From contig NZ_JAFCKT010000005.1 in the NCBI RefSeq assembly GCF_018129985.1, forward strand, positions 372,001-436,000: DNA of 64,000 bases, read 5' to 3'. Both the position numbers and the translations under genes were made by a program. The notes beneath the pieces were generated by a model, which was not told the DNA's origin, did not search any database, and was given only the letters and a program-made list of their open reading frames with translations. The DNA comes from Bradyrhizobium sp. SZCCT0148 (lineage in GTDB: Bacteria; Pseudomonadota; Alphaproteobacteria; Rhizobiales; Xanthobacteraceae). Each line of letters opens with the position of its first letter. Position 1 is the stretch's first letter. Positions 34,052-42,818 of this stretch are shown piece after piece.

Positions 34052-35566
34052 ATGGATCTCTTTGCCAACCTCGCTCACGGCTTCGCCGTCGCGTTCTCCC
34101 CGATCAACCTCCTGATGTGTCTGATCGGTGCCCTCGTCGGTACGTTGGTCGGCGTGCTCCCGGGCATCGGCACCATCGCCACGGTCGCAATGCTGCTGCC
34201 GATCACCTTTGGTTTGCCTCCGGTCGGCGCGCTGATCATGCTCGCCGGCATCTATTACGGCGCCCAGTATGGCGGCTCGACCACGTCGATCCTGGTCAAC
34301 ATACCAGGTGAGGCGACATCGGTCGTCACCGCTATCGACGGTCACCAGATGGCCAAGCAAGGCCGTGCCGGTCCGGCGCTGGCGATTGCGGCGATCGGCT
34401 CGTTCTTCGCCGGCTGTGTCGCGACCGTGCTCATCGCCGTGCTCGGCGCGCCGCTCACCAAGCTGGCGCTGGCGTTCGGTCCGGCCGAATATTTCTCGCT
34501 GATGGTGCTCGGCCTGATCTTTGCGGTGGTGCTGGCCAAGGGCTCGGTGCTCAAGGCGATCGCGATGATCGTGTTCGGCCTGCTGCTCTCGATGGTCGGC
34601 TCGGACATCGAGACCGGTGCGTCGCGCATGGCCTTCAACATTCCGGAGCTTGCCGACGGTCTCGGCTTCGCGACGGTAGCGATGGGCGTGTTCGGCTTCG
34701 CGGAGATCATCCGCAACCTCGATGCCGGCGCCGAGATGAATCGCGACCTCGTGCAGCAGAAGATCACCGGCCTGATGCCGACCAGGAAGGACCTGAAGGA
34801 TTCGACACCTGCGATCCTGCGCGGCACCGCGCTCGGCTCGATCCTCGGCATTCTGCCGGGCGGCGGCGCGGTGATCGCGTCGTTTGCGGCTTACACGCTC
34901 GAGAAGAAGCTCGCCAAGGACCCGTCGCGGTTCGGTCGCGGCGCGATCGAGGGCGTGGCAGGACCGGAAAGCGCCAACAACGCGGCGGCGCAGACCTCCT
35001 TCATTCCGCTTCTGACGCTCGGCATCCCGCCGAACGCGGTGATGGCGCTAATGGTCGGTGCGATGACCATTCACGGCATCGTGCCGGGCCCGCAGGTGAT
35101 GCAGAAGCAGCCCGACCTCGTCTGGGGCATGATCGCCTCGATGTGGATCGGCAATCTCATGCTGATCATCATCAACCTGCCGCTGGTCGGCATCTGGGTG
35201 CGACTGTTGCGCGTGCCTTACCGGCTGATGTTCCCCTCGATCGTGATTTTCTGCGCGATCGGCATCTACTCGGTGAACAACGCCCCGGTCGACGTCATCC
35301 TTGCCGGCGTGTTCGGTCTCGTCGGCTACTGGCTGATCAAGCATGATTTCGAGCCGGCGCCGCTGCTGCTCGGCATGGTGCTCGGACCTCTGATGGAAGA
35401 AAACCTTCGCCGCGCGCTGCTGATCTCGCGCGGCGACTGGAGTGTGTTCCTGACGCGTCCGCTGTCGGCGGTGCTGCTCGCGATCGCTGCGGGCCTGCTG
35501 CTGCTGACGGTGTTGCCGGCGCTGCGGTCGAAGCGTGACGAGGTCTTCACCGAATCCGAGAACTGA
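34052..35566 (+). CDS. TctA-type large permease of a tripartite tricarboxylate transporter
   Basis: Large membrane subunit, 504 residues, about twelve helices. Family motifs are complete: LVGVLPGIGTIATVAMLLPITF near the N-terminus, GAQYGGSTTSILVNIPGE, LGILPGGGAVIASFAAY, GVAGPESANNAAAQTSFIPLLTLGIPPN. The ATG at 34052 starts with the usual DLFANLAHGF; the frame is open upstream inside tctB. It imports a carboxylate bound by the receptor encoded 142 bases downstream. Substrates of such systems range from citrate to aromatic acids. Confidence 0.92.
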   Translation: MDLFANLAHGFAVAFSPINLLMCLIGALVGTLVGVLPGIGTIATVAMLLPITFGLPPVGALIMLAGIYYGAQYGGSTTSILVNIPGEATSVVTAIDGHQMAKQGRAGPALAIAAIGSFFAGCVATVLIAVLGAPLTKLALAFGPAEYFSLMVLGLIFAVVLAKGSVLKAIAMIVFGLLLSMVGSDIETGASRMAFNIPELADGLGFATVAMGVFGFAEIIRNLDAGAEMNRDLVQQKITGLMPTRKDLKDSTPAILRGTALGSILGILPGGGAVIASFAAYTLEKKLAKDPSRFGRGAIEGVAGPESANNAAAQTSFIPLLTLGIPPNAVMALMVGAMTIHGIVPGPQVMQKQPDLVWGMIASMWIGNLMLIIINLPLVGIWVRLLRVPYRLMFPSIVIFCAIGIYSVNNAPVDVILAGVFGLVGYWLIKHDFEPAPLLLGMVLGPLMEENLRRALLISRGDWSVFLTRPLSAVLLAIAAGLLLLTVLPALRSKRDEVFTESEN

Positions 35567-35632
35567 GGGGCGCCTGCGTCGGCGCGCCGCATGCGGAAGT
35601 CGGATCGACTCGTGTTACGGCTTCGTGAAATG

Positions 35633-35660
35633 AAAATGCCGGCCTTCGGGCCGGCATTTT
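35633..35660 (+). terminator. Hairpin terminator after tctA-like gene
   Basis: Perfect stem AAAATGCCGGCC / GGCCGGCATTTT with a TTCG tetraloop and TTTT at the 3' side. It is also an inverted terminator on the other strand. It separates the permease genes from the binding-protein gene. Confidence 0.85.
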
Positions 35661-35708
35661 GTTTGGTATCCAATCGTTTGTGTCCAAGGAACTGATACGG
35701 GGATCGAC

Positions 35709-36689
35709 ATGACATTCGTTCGCGCGCTCACGGGCGCCTGTGCCGCAGCGCTTGCGTCGCTAACCGCTTTTGTTGCGCCGGCTGAGGCGCAGACTTATCC
35801 GACGCGCAGCATCACCATGATCGTGCCGTTCGCGGCCGGCGGACCGACCGACGTGATCTCGCGCATCGTCACCGGCAATATGGCGCAGACGCTGGGCCAG
35901 AGCATCATCATCGAGAACGTGGTCGGCGCCGGCGGCACCACCGCGACCACGCGCGCCGCGCGCGCGACCAATGACGGCTATACGCTGATCACCGGTCACA
36001 TGGGCACGCATGCCGCATCTGTGCCGCTCTATCCCAAGCTCGCCTATCATCCCGAGAAGGACTTCGAGCCGATTGCGCTGCTCGCGGGTACCCCGATCCT
36101 GATCCTCGCGCGCAAGGACTTTCCGCCGAAGGATTTGAAGGAGTTCGTGGCCTATGTGAAGGCCAACGCCGAGAAGGTGAACGCTGCCCATGCCGGCGTC
36201 GGCTCGGTCTCGCACGTCTCCTGCGAGCTCCTGCACTCGATCCTCGACATCAAGCCGGTCGGCGTGCCCTTCAACGGCACGGGGCCTGCGATGAACGCGC
36301 TGGTGGCGGGCCAGGTCGATTACATGTGCGACCAGATCGTCAACGCCGTGCCGCAGATCAACGCCGGCACCATCAAGGCCTATGCGATCGCAACCCCGGA
36401 GCGTAATCCGTCGCTGCCCAACGTGCCGACTACGGCAGAAGCGGGCCTGCCGAAATTCCAGGCCCAGGCCTGGAACGCGATGTTCGCGCCCAAGGGAACT
36501 TCGCCGGCGATTGTGGCCAGCCTGAACGCTGCGGCCAGCAAGGCGCTGGACGACGAGACCGTGAAGAAGCGCCTGCTCGAACTCGGCAGCGTCATCCCGG
36601 GCCCTGCCGAGCGGACGCCGGAGGCTCTGGCAGCGCTCGTCAAGAACGAGATCGCGAAGTGGACCCCGGTGCTCAAGCCGGCAACTTAG
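35709..36689 (+). CDS. TctC/Bug family tripartite tricarboxylate transporter receptor
   Basis: Periplasmic receptor of 326 residues. A Sec signal ends at AEA near residue 27. The mature start YPTRSITMIVPFAAGGPTDVISR is the Bug-family hallmark; GAGGTTATTRAARATNDGYTLI and PFNGTGPAMNALVAGQVDYMCDQ follow. It should feed the TctBA-type permease just upstream; the terminator between them and a separate transcription start would allow receptor excess, as is usual. Ligand not inferable. Confidence 0.92.
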   Translation: MTFVRALTGACAAALASLTAFVAPAEAQTYPTRSITMIVPFAAGGPTDVISRIVTGNMAQTLGQSIIIENVVGAGGTTATTRAARATNDGYTLITGHMGTHAASVPLYPKLAYHPEKDFEPIALLAGTPILILARKDFPPKDLKEFVAYVKANAEKVNAAHAGVGSVSHVSCELLHSILDIKPVGVPFNGTGPAMNALVAGQVDYMCDQIVNAVPQINAGTIKAYAIATPERNPSLPNVPTTAEAGLPKFQAQAWNAMFAPKGTSPAIVASLNAAASKALDDETVKKRLLELGSVIPGPAERTPEALAALVKNEIAKWTPVLKPAT

Positions 36690-36713
36690 TCAGTATTTTC
36701 AGGTCGATAGGTG

Positions 36714-36739
36714 AGGGGCGGGACGCAAGTTCCGCCCCT
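36714..36739 (+). terminator. Hairpin terminator after the Bug-type receptor gene
   Basis: Stem AGGGGCGGGAC / GTTCCGCCCCT (one G-U pair) with a GCAA tetraloop, followed by TTGTCGTTTG. It lies 25 bases after the stop codon. Confidence 0.7.
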
Positions 36740-36858
36740 TGTCGTTTGCGCCGGGATGCTCATTTTTCCGGGTATAGTCGGTGCAGACAGCGAATCGCTG
36801 CTGTCGTACCGCAGGGGGCGCCGTTAAGTTCGCCGCCTCCCTAAAGGCTCAGTCGCAC

Positions 36859-37653
36859 ATGCACCAGTATCAGGACCTGCTCGAGCGGATTCTTTCAGAC
36901 GGCGCCGAAAAAACCGATCGGACCGGTACCGGCACGCTCTCGGTGTTCGGCCACCAGATGCGTTTCAATCTGTCGGCCGGCTTCCCGATGCTGACGACCA
37001 AGCGGCTGCCGCTGAAGGCGATCATCCACGAGCTGTTGTGGTTCCTGAAGGGCGACACCAACATCAAATATCTGCGCGACAACGGCGTCACCATCTGGGA
37101 CGAGTGGGCCGACGCCAATGGCGACCTTGGCCCGGTCTACGGGCATCAGTGGCGCTCCTGGCCAACGCCTGAAGGCGGCAGTATCGACCAGATCACCAAG
37201 GTCATCGACATGATCAAGCGCGCCCCGGATTCGCGCCGGCTGATCGTCACCGCTTGGAATCCGGCCGACGTCGACAAGATGGCGCTGCCGCCCTGCCATC
37301 TGCTGTTCCAGTTCTATGTCGCCAACGGCAAGCTGTCGTGCCAGCTCTATCAGCGTTCGGCCGACGTCTTCCTCGGCGTTCCCTTCAACATCGCCTCCTA
37401 CGCGCTGCTCACCATGATGGTGGCCCAGGTCACCGGCCTGAAGCCCGGCGACTTCGTGCATTCGTTCGGCGACACGCACCTTTATTCCAACCATCTGGAG
37501 CAGGCACGGCTCCAACTGACACGTGCTCCGCGTCCGCTGCCGGTGATGCGGATCAATCCCGAGGTGAAGGACATCTTTTCCTTCCGCTATGAGGATTTCG
37601 AACTCGTCGGGTACGACCCGCATCCGCACATCAAGGCGGAAGTCGCGGTTTAG
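36859..37653 (+). CDS. thyA: Thymidylate synthase
   Basis: Folate-dependent dTMP synthesis from dUMP, 264 residues, the same size as E. coli ThyA. The nucleophile Cys is in ALPPCHLLFQFYV at residue 146. The folate and dUMP contacts RRLIVTAWNP, QRSADVFLGVPFNIASYALL and DTHLYSNHLEQA are all present. ATG 36859 starts the family N-terminus MHQYQDLLERIL. It is followed 5 bases later by a GNAT gene and then by folA, the reductase that recycles the dihydrofolate this enzyme makes. Confidence 0.97.
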   Translation: MHQYQDLLERILSDGAEKTDRTGTGTLSVFGHQMRFNLSAGFPMLTTKRLPLKAIIHELLWFLKGDTNIKYLRDNGVTIWDEWADANGDLGPVYGHQWRSWPTPEGGSIDQITKVIDMIKRAPDSRRLIVTAWNPADVDKMALPPCHLLFQFYVANGKLSCQLYQRSADVFLGVPFNIASYALLTMMVAQVTGLKPGDFVHSFGDTHLYSNHLEQARLQLTRAPRPLPVMRINPEVKDIFSFRYEDFELVGYDPHPHIKAEVAV

Positions 37654-37658
37654 CGCCG

Positions 37659-38144
37659 ATGTCGCTCAACATCCGCCGTGTGCGCCCGGGCGAAGCCGGG
37701 CTCGTTCTTGCTTTCATCCGCGAACTCGCCGACTACGAAAAGCTCGCGCACGAGGTGGAAGCGACCGAGGCCGATATCGCTGACGCGCTGTTCGGCGAGC
37801 GACCGCAACTCTATTGCGCGATCGCCGAGTGGAACGGCGAGCCGGTCGGTTTCGCGGTGTGGTTTGCGAATTTCTCCACCTTCAGCGGCCGCCCTGGCAT
37901 CTATCTCGAGGATCTCTACGTCCGGCCGTCGCATCGGGGCAAGGGCCTCGGCAAGGCGCTGCTGGTCTATCTCGCCAAGGAATGCGTCGACAACGGCTGG
38001 TCCCGCCTGCAATGGGCGGTGCTCGACTGGAACGCGCCGTCGATCGCGTTCTACAAGTCGCTCGGCGCGGTCATGATGGACGACTGGACGCTGTGCCGCG
38101 TCACCGGGCGAGCGCTGACGCAGTTGGCCGGGAGTGCGCCCTGA
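37659..38144 (+). CDS. GNAT family N-acetyltransferase (SSAT/PhnO-like)
   Basis: Acetyltransferase of 161 residues between thyA and folA. The N-terminal NIRRVRPGEAGLVLAFIRELADYEKL and the middle FSTFSGRPGIYLEDLYVRPSHRGKGLGKALL are typical of the spermidine/thialysine acetyltransferase-like group; RGKGLG binds acetyl-CoA. Start 5 bases after thyA, and the stop overlaps the next ATG by one base, so it is in the folate operon. Substrate unknown; amino acids or polyamines are likely. Confidence 0.88.
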   Translation: MSLNIRRVRPGEAGLVLAFIRELADYEKLAHEVEATEADIADALFGERPQLYCAIAEWNGEPVGFAVWFANFSTFSGRPGIYLEDLYVRPSHRGKGLGKALLVYLAKECVDNGWSRLQWAVLDWNAPSIAFYKSLGAVMMDDWTLCRVTGRALTQLAGSAP

Positions 38145-38656
38145 TGGAGATCGTCTTCGTGGTCGCGATCGCGGAGAATGGCGTCATCGGCGCGGGCAAT
38201 GCGATGCCGTGGCGATTGAAATCCGACTTGGCGCGCTTCAAGGCGCTGACCATCGGCAAGCCCGTGATCATGGGCCGCAAGACCTTCGAATCCCTGCCTC
38301 GCCGCCCCCTGCCGGGCCGCACCAACATCGTGATCACGCGCGATACGGATTATCGCGCCAAGGGCGCCATCGTCACGACGTCGTCCGCGGATGCCGGTGC
38401 GATCGCGCGCGGCGATGCCCTGCGGCGTTCGGTCACTGAGATCGCGGTGATCGGCGGCGCCGAGATATTCCGCCAATGGCTCGACCGCGCCGACCGCCTC
38501 GAAATCACCGAAGTGCACGCACGGCCCGACGGCGACACGCATTTCGACATCAACAAGGCGGAATGGGATGAGGTCGCACGCGTCCGCCATCCTGCCGGAG
38601 GCGAGGACAGCGCCGAATACTCCTATGTGACATATCGTCGGCGGCGCGGCCATTAA
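38144..38656 (+). CDS. folA: Dihydrofolate reductase
   Basis: NADPH-dependent reduction of dihydrofolate, 170 residues. The N-terminal VVAIAENGVIGAGNAMPWRLKSDLARFK includes the substrate-binding PW(R)L-D acid, and GRKTFESLP, GRTNIVITRD and VIGGAEIFRQWL are the NADPH-binding blocks. ATG 38144 shares one base with the TGA of the GNAT gene. It works with ThyA encoded two genes upstream. Trimethoprim target. Confidence 0.95.
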   Translation: MEIVFVVAIAENGVIGAGNAMPWRLKSDLARFKALTIGKPVIMGRKTFESLPRRPLPGRTNIVITRDTDYRAKGAIVTTSSADAGAIARGDALRRSVTEIAVIGGAEIFRQWLDRADRLEITEVHARPDGDTHFDINKAEWDEVARVRHPAGGEDSAEYSYVTYRRRRGH

Positions 38657-38725
38657 CCGCTTTCTTCAATGTTTACATTGACTTTTTCGTGCCCGAGCAT
38701 AGCTCGGAAGACGGTCACCGCTGCG

Positions 38726-38754
38726 TTGTAAGGGGCTTGCGTGTCCCCTATAAA
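38726..38754 (+). promoter_or_regulatory. Promoter of the hflK operon
   Basis: A -35 TTGTAA (38726-38731) and -10 TATAAA (38749-38754) are separated by exactly 17 bases, the best sigma-70-type pair in the window. The -10 is preceded by CCCC. Transcription would start near 38761, 48 bases before the hflK ATG. Confidence 0.7.
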
Positions 38755-38808
38755 GCGGACCGGACAAAGCGGGCGGGGGCAATTCCACCCTGCCGAGGAG
38801 AGCGTCGA

Positions 38809-39945
38809 ATGCCGTGGAAGAATCAGGGCGGTGGCCCATGGGGCTCGGGTCCGAAGGGACCATGGGGCTCAGGCCCGCAACCGGTCGGGCCGAGGCCGCC
38901 GGATCTGGAAGACCTTCTGCGGCGCGGCCAGGACCGCCTCCAGCAGATCATGCCGGGAGGCTATTTCTCCGGCATAGGCATCACGCTGATCGTGCTGTTG
39001 ATCGCCGCGTTCTGGTTGTTGTCGGGCTTCTTCCGCGTGCAGTCCGAAGAGCTCGGCGTCGTGCTGCGCTTCGGCAAGCACGTCCGCACCGTGCAGCCAG
39101 GCCTGAACTATCATCTGCCCTATCCGATCGAGACCGTGCTGCTGCCGAAGGCGCTGCGCGTCAACACCATCTCGATCGGCATGACGCTGATCGACGACCC
39201 GGCGCGGCGCGGCCGTTCCATTCGGGACGTGCCCGAAGAGAGTCTGATGCTGACCGGCGACGAGAACATAGTGGACGTCGATTTCACGGTGCTCTGGCGC
39301 ATCAAGCCTGATGGCGTCGGCGACTTCCTCTTCAACATCCAGAATCCCGAAGGCACCGTGAAGGCGGTCTCCGAGAGCGCGATGCGCGAGGTGATCGGCC
39401 GCTCGCAGATCCAGCCGATCCTGACTGGTGCGCGCAACGTGACCGAACAGGGCGTGCAGGAGCTGATCCAGAAGACCCTGGACAGCTACGGTGCCGGCAT
39501 TCAGATCAGCCAGGTGCAGATGCAGAAGGTCGATCCGCCGGCGCAGGTGATCGACGCCTTCCGCGACGTTCAGGCCGCGCGCGCCAATCTCGAGCAGTTG
39601 CAGAACGAGGCGCAGACTTACGCCAACCAGGTGGTGCCGCAGGCGCGCGGCCGCTCGGCGCAGATTCTGCAGGCCGCCGAAGGCTACAAGGAGCAGGCGG
39701 TGGCCGAGGCCAAGGGCCAGAGCGCCCGCTTCCTGAAGGTGTACGAGGAATACAAGAAGGCGCCCGACGTGACGCGTGAACGAATCTATCTGGAGACGAT
39801 GGAGCGCGTGCTCGGCGGCTCGGAAAAGCTCATCTATGACGGCGGCCAGTCCGGCCAGGGCGTGGTGCCCTATCTGCCACTCAGTGAGCTGACGGCCAAG
39901 CGGCCGCCTACCACCGGTCAGCCCTCGAGCGGAGGCACCCGATGA
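38809..39945 (+). CDS. hflK: FtsH protease modulator HflK
   Basis: Membrane-anchored SPFH protein of 378 residues. Gly/Pro/Trp-rich N-terminus (GGGPWGSGPKGPWGSG) and a transmembrane helix near 52-72 precede the SPFH domain, which starts FRVQSEELGVVLRFGKHVRTVQPGLNYHLPYPIE. A long coiled-coil follows (QAARANLEQLQNEAQTYANQ). With HflC it forms a periplasmic cage around FtsH that limits its proteolysis. Chosen ATG 38809 has GAGGAG 7 bases upstream. The stop overlaps the hflC start. Confidence 0.94.
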   Translation: MPWKNQGGGPWGSGPKGPWGSGPQPVGPRPPDLEDLLRRGQDRLQQIMPGGYFSGIGITLIVLLIAAFWLLSGFFRVQSEELGVVLRFGKHVRTVQPGLNYHLPYPIETVLLPKALRVNTISIGMTLIDDPARRGRSIRDVPEESLMLTGDENIVDVDFTVLWRIKPDGVGDFLFNIQNPEGTVKAVSESAMREVIGRSQIQPILTGARNVTEQGVQELIQKTLDSYGAGIQISQVQMQKVDPPAQVIDAFRDVQAARANLEQLQNEAQTYANQVVPQARGRSAQILQAAEGYKEQAVAEAKGQSARFLKVYEEYKKAPDVTRERIYLETMERVLGGSEKLIYDGGQSGQGVVPYLPLSELTAKRPPTTGQPSSGGTR

Positions 39946-40838
39946 GGTCCCCGGTCACAGGTATCGTCACGCTGCTCGCCCTCCTGCTCGTCGTGGTTGT
40001 CGGCTACATGTCGCTGTTCACGGTGCAGCAGACCGAGCAGACCATCGTGCTGCAATTCGGCCGGCCCGTCGACGTCGTCACCGCTCCCGGCCTGCATTTC
40101 AAGGCGCCTTGGAACTCGGTGATCAATATCGACAAGCGGATCCTCGATCTCGAGAACCCGTCGCAGGAAGCGATCGCTTCCGACCAGAAGCGGCTCGTCG
40201 TCGACGCGTTCGCACGCTACCGCATCAAGGACGCGCTGCGCTTCTATCAGAGCATCGGCTCGATCCAGGCCGCCAACATCCAGCTCACCACGCTCCTGAA
40301 CGCGGCGCTGCGCCGCGTGCTCGGCGAGGTCACCTTCATCAACGTGGTGCGCGACGACCGCGAGAAGCTGATGCAGCGCATCCGCGACCAACTCGACCGG
40401 GAGGCCGACGGTTACGGCATCCAGGTCGTCGACGTCCGGATCCGCCGCGCCGACCTGCCGGAGCAGAACAGCCAGGCGGTCTACCAGCGCATGAAGACCG
40501 AGCGTGAGCGCGAAGCCGCCGAGTTCCGCGCCCAGGGCGGACAGAAGGCCCAGGAGATCAAGTCCAAGGCCGATCGTGAGGCAACCGTGATCGTTGCCGA
40601 GGCGAATTCGCAGGCCGAACAGACCCGGGGTGCCGGCGATGCCGAGCGCAACCGCCTGTTCGCCGAAGCCTACAGCAAGGATGCCGACTTCTTCGCCTTC
40701 TACCGGTCGATGACGGCTTACGAGAACGGGCTGCGTTCGAACGACACCCGCTTCCTGCTGCGTCCGGACTCGGATTTCTTCCGGTACTTCAGTAACCCGT
40801 CCGGCAAGATGGCGACCGAGACGCCGGCGAAGCCGTAA
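39942..40838 (+). CDS. hflC: FtsH protease modulator HflC
   Basis: Partner of HflK, 298 residues, with an N-terminal transmembrane helix (TLLALLLVVVVGYMSLF) and SPFH domain (FTVQQTEQTIVLQFGRPVDVV, APGLHFKAPWNSVINIDKRILDL). A coiled-coil with RMKTEREREAAEFRAQGGQKAQEI and a C-terminal segment YKDADFFAFYRSM-like (YSKDADFFAFYRSMTAYE) are family hallmarks. Start ATGA overlaps the hflK stop. In the same operon with DUF2065 and degP. Confidence 0.94.
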   Translation: MRSPVTGIVTLLALLLVVVVGYMSLFTVQQTEQTIVLQFGRPVDVVTAPGLHFKAPWNSVINIDKRILDLENPSQEAIASDQKRLVVDAFARYRIKDALRFYQSIGSIQAANIQLTTLLNAALRRVLGEVTFINVVRDDREKLMQRIRDQLDREADGYGIQVVDVRIRRADLPEQNSQAVYQRMKTEREREAAEFRAQGGQKAQEIKSKADREATVIVAEANSQAEQTRGAGDAERNRLFAEAYSKDADFFAFYRSMTAYENGLRSNDTRFLLRPDSDFFRYFSNPSGKMATETPAKP

Positions 40839-40910
40839 GCTAGACATGGGGCGGCGGATATCGCCGCCCTTCGTCCAGACAAGAACAATATACCGGGAGG
40901 TTCCGATCCG

Positions 40911-41117
40911 ATGAGGTCCATTGCGTTCACCGATTTCCTCATCGGCCTGGGCATCCTGTTCGTGCTGGAAGGCTTGATGTTCGCGGCCAGTCCCAACTGG
41001 ATGCGCAAGGCCATGAAGAGCGCCATCGCCACGCCCGACAACATCCTGCGCGCGGTCGGGATCGGTTCAGCCATTGCCGGCCTGGTCCTGATCTGGGTGA
41101 TGCGACGCCCCATTTAG
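40911..41117 (+). CDS. DUF2065 small membrane protein
   Basis: A 68-residue protein with two helices (about 6-26 and 46-64), matching DUF2065, which typically follows hflC. CCGGGAGG precedes the ATG. The position in an envelope-proteolysis operon suggests an accessory role, but none is established. Confidence 0.85.
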   Translation: MRSIAFTDFLIGLGILFVLEGLMFAASPNWMRKAMKSAIATPDNILRAVGIGSAIAGLVLIWVMRRPI

Positions 41118-41258
41118 GCGCCGCGCCAACGCCAAAGTGAAGGCGACAGACGGGTTTTCGCCGTATTATCGGGGTCCTGAGGTTCGCTAAGCTCCGTGCT
41201 TGCGCCGTCTCCCCGTCAAGCGCAGTCTGGCGCCGAATCCCTCTCTCTGGAGATCACA

Positions 41259-42767
41259 ATGACCGCTGCCACCCTTGTTACGTCCCGCTCGCGACTTGGT
41301 GTGCGAATTGGGCTGGCCGCGCTCGCCGTCGCTGCTGTCAGCGCGCTCGGCACGCCGGCCCATGCGCGCGGACCGGAGGGCATCGCCGACGTCGCCGAGA
41401 AGGTGATCGACGCGGTCGTCAACATCTCGACCTCGCAGACCGTCGAGGCCAAGGGCGGCGGCGGCGGCAACGCCATGCCGCAACTACCACCCGGCTCGCC
41501 CTTCGAGGAATTCTTCGACGACTTCTTCAAGAACCGCAAGGGTCCGGGCGGCGGCAGCAAGGGCGGCGATAATAACCCGCCGCGCAAGACCAACTCGCTC
41601 GGAAGCGGCTTCATCATCGATACGTCAGGCGTCGTCGTCACCAACAATCACGTCATCGCGGACGCCGACGAGATCAACGTCATCCTCAACGACGGCACCA
41701 AAATCAAGGCCGAGCTGGTCGGCGTCGACAAGAAGACCGATCTTGCGGTGCTGAAGTTCAAGCCGACCAAGCCGCTGATCGCGGTGAAGTTCGGCGATAG
41801 CGACAAGCTGCGTCTCGGCGACTGGGTGGTCGCGATCGGCAACCCGTTCAGCCTTGGCGGCACGGTGACGGCCGGCATCGTCTCGGCCAAAAACCGCGAC
41901 ATCTCCTCCGGTCCCTATGACAGCTACATCCAGACCGATGCCTCCATCAACCGCGGCAATTCCGGTGGTCCGCTGTTCAACCTCGATGGCGACGTCATCG
42001 GCGTCAACACGCTGATCATCTCGCCCTCGGGCGGCTCGATCGGCATCGGCTTTGCCGTGCCGTCGAAGACGGTCGCAGGCGTCGTCGACCAGCTCCGTCA
42101 GTTCGGCGAGCTGCGCCGCGGCTGGCTGGGAGTGCGGATCCAGAGCGTCACTGACGAGATCGCCGAGAGCCTCAGCATCAAGCCGGCACGCGGTGCGCTG
42201 GTTGCGGGCGTCGACGACAAGGGACCCGCCAAGCCGGCCGGCATCGAGCCGGGCGACGTCGTCGTCAAGTTCGACGGCAAGGACGTCAAGGATCCGAAGG
42301 ACCTGTCCCGCGTCGTCGCCGACACGGCGGTCGGCAAGGAGGTCGACGTCGTCGTCATCCGCAAGGGCAAGGAAGAAACCAAGAAGGTCACGCTCGGCCG
42401 CCTCCAGGACGCCGACAAGGTGCAGGCCGCGGTGAAGACCGACGAGCCCGCGCCCGAGAAGCCGGTGACGCAGAAGGCGCTGGGCCTCGACCTTGCGGCG
42501 CTGAACAAGGATCTGCGAACCCGCTACAAGATCAAGGACAGCGTCAAGGGCGTGGTCGTCACCAATGTCGACGCCAATTCCGACGCCGCCGAAAAGCGCC
42601 TCTCCGCCGGCGATGTCATCGTCGAGGTCGCGCAGGAGGCGGTGTCCAGCGGCGCCGACATCCAGAAGCGGGTCGATCAGCTCAAGAAGGACGGCAAGAA
42701 GTCGGTGCTGCTGCTGGTCTCGAATGCCGACGGCGAGCTGCGGTTCGTGGCGCTGAGCGTGCAGTAA
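41259..42767 (+). CDS. degP: DegP/HtrA family periplasmic serine protease (Do)
   Basis: Envelope quality-control protease of 502 residues. A Sec signal is visible (LAALAVAAVSALGTPAHA). The trypsin-like domain has the triad His131 (NNHVI), Asp161 (KTDLAVLK) and Ser235 (RGNSGGPLF). A Gly-rich loop (KGPGGGSKGGDNN) lies before the domain and two PDZ domains follow (about 280-370 and 400-500). ATG 41259 with TGGAGA in front is favoured over an in-frame upstream start. It closes the hflKC operon, the usual alphaproteobacterial order, so cytosolic-side and periplasmic-side protein quality control are expressed together. Confidence 0.94.
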   Translation: MTAATLVTSRSRLGVRIGLAALAVAAVSALGTPAHARGPEGIADVAEKVIDAVVNISTSQTVEAKGGGGGNAMPQLPPGSPFEEFFDDFFKNRKGPGGGSKGGDNNPPRKTNSLGSGFIIDTSGVVVTNNHVIADADEINVILNDGTKIKAELVGVDKKTDLAVLKFKPTKPLIAVKFGDSDKLRLGDWVVAIGNPFSLGGTVTAGIVSAKNRDISSGPYDSYIQTDASINRGNSGGPLFNLDGDVIGVNTLIISPSGGSIGIGFAVPSKTVAGVVDQLRQFGELRRGWLGVRIQSVTDEIAESLSIKPARGALVAGVDDKGPAKPAGIEPGDVVVKFDGKDVKDPKDLSRVVADTAVGKEVDVVVIRKGKEETKKVTLGRLQDADKVQAAVKTDEPAPEKPVTQKALGLDLAALNKDLRTRYKIKDSVKGVVVTNVDANSDAAEKRLSAGDVIVEVAQEAVSSGADIQKRVDQLKKDGKKSVLLLVSNADGELRFVALSVQ

Positions 42768-42774
42768 GCGATCT

Positions 42775-42811
42775 GCTCGTCATGCCCGGTTCAAGCTCGG
42801 GCATGACGAGC
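42775..42811. terminator. Bidirectional terminator between degP and serB
   Basis: Inverted repeat with 14-base arms GCTCGTCATGCCCG / CGGGCATGACGAGC and a 9-base loop, between two convergent stop codons. The same arm sequence is a common intergenic palindrome in Bradyrhizobium, so it may be a dispersed repeat used as a terminator. Confidence 0.75.
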
Positions 42812-42818
42812 CCGAGAC

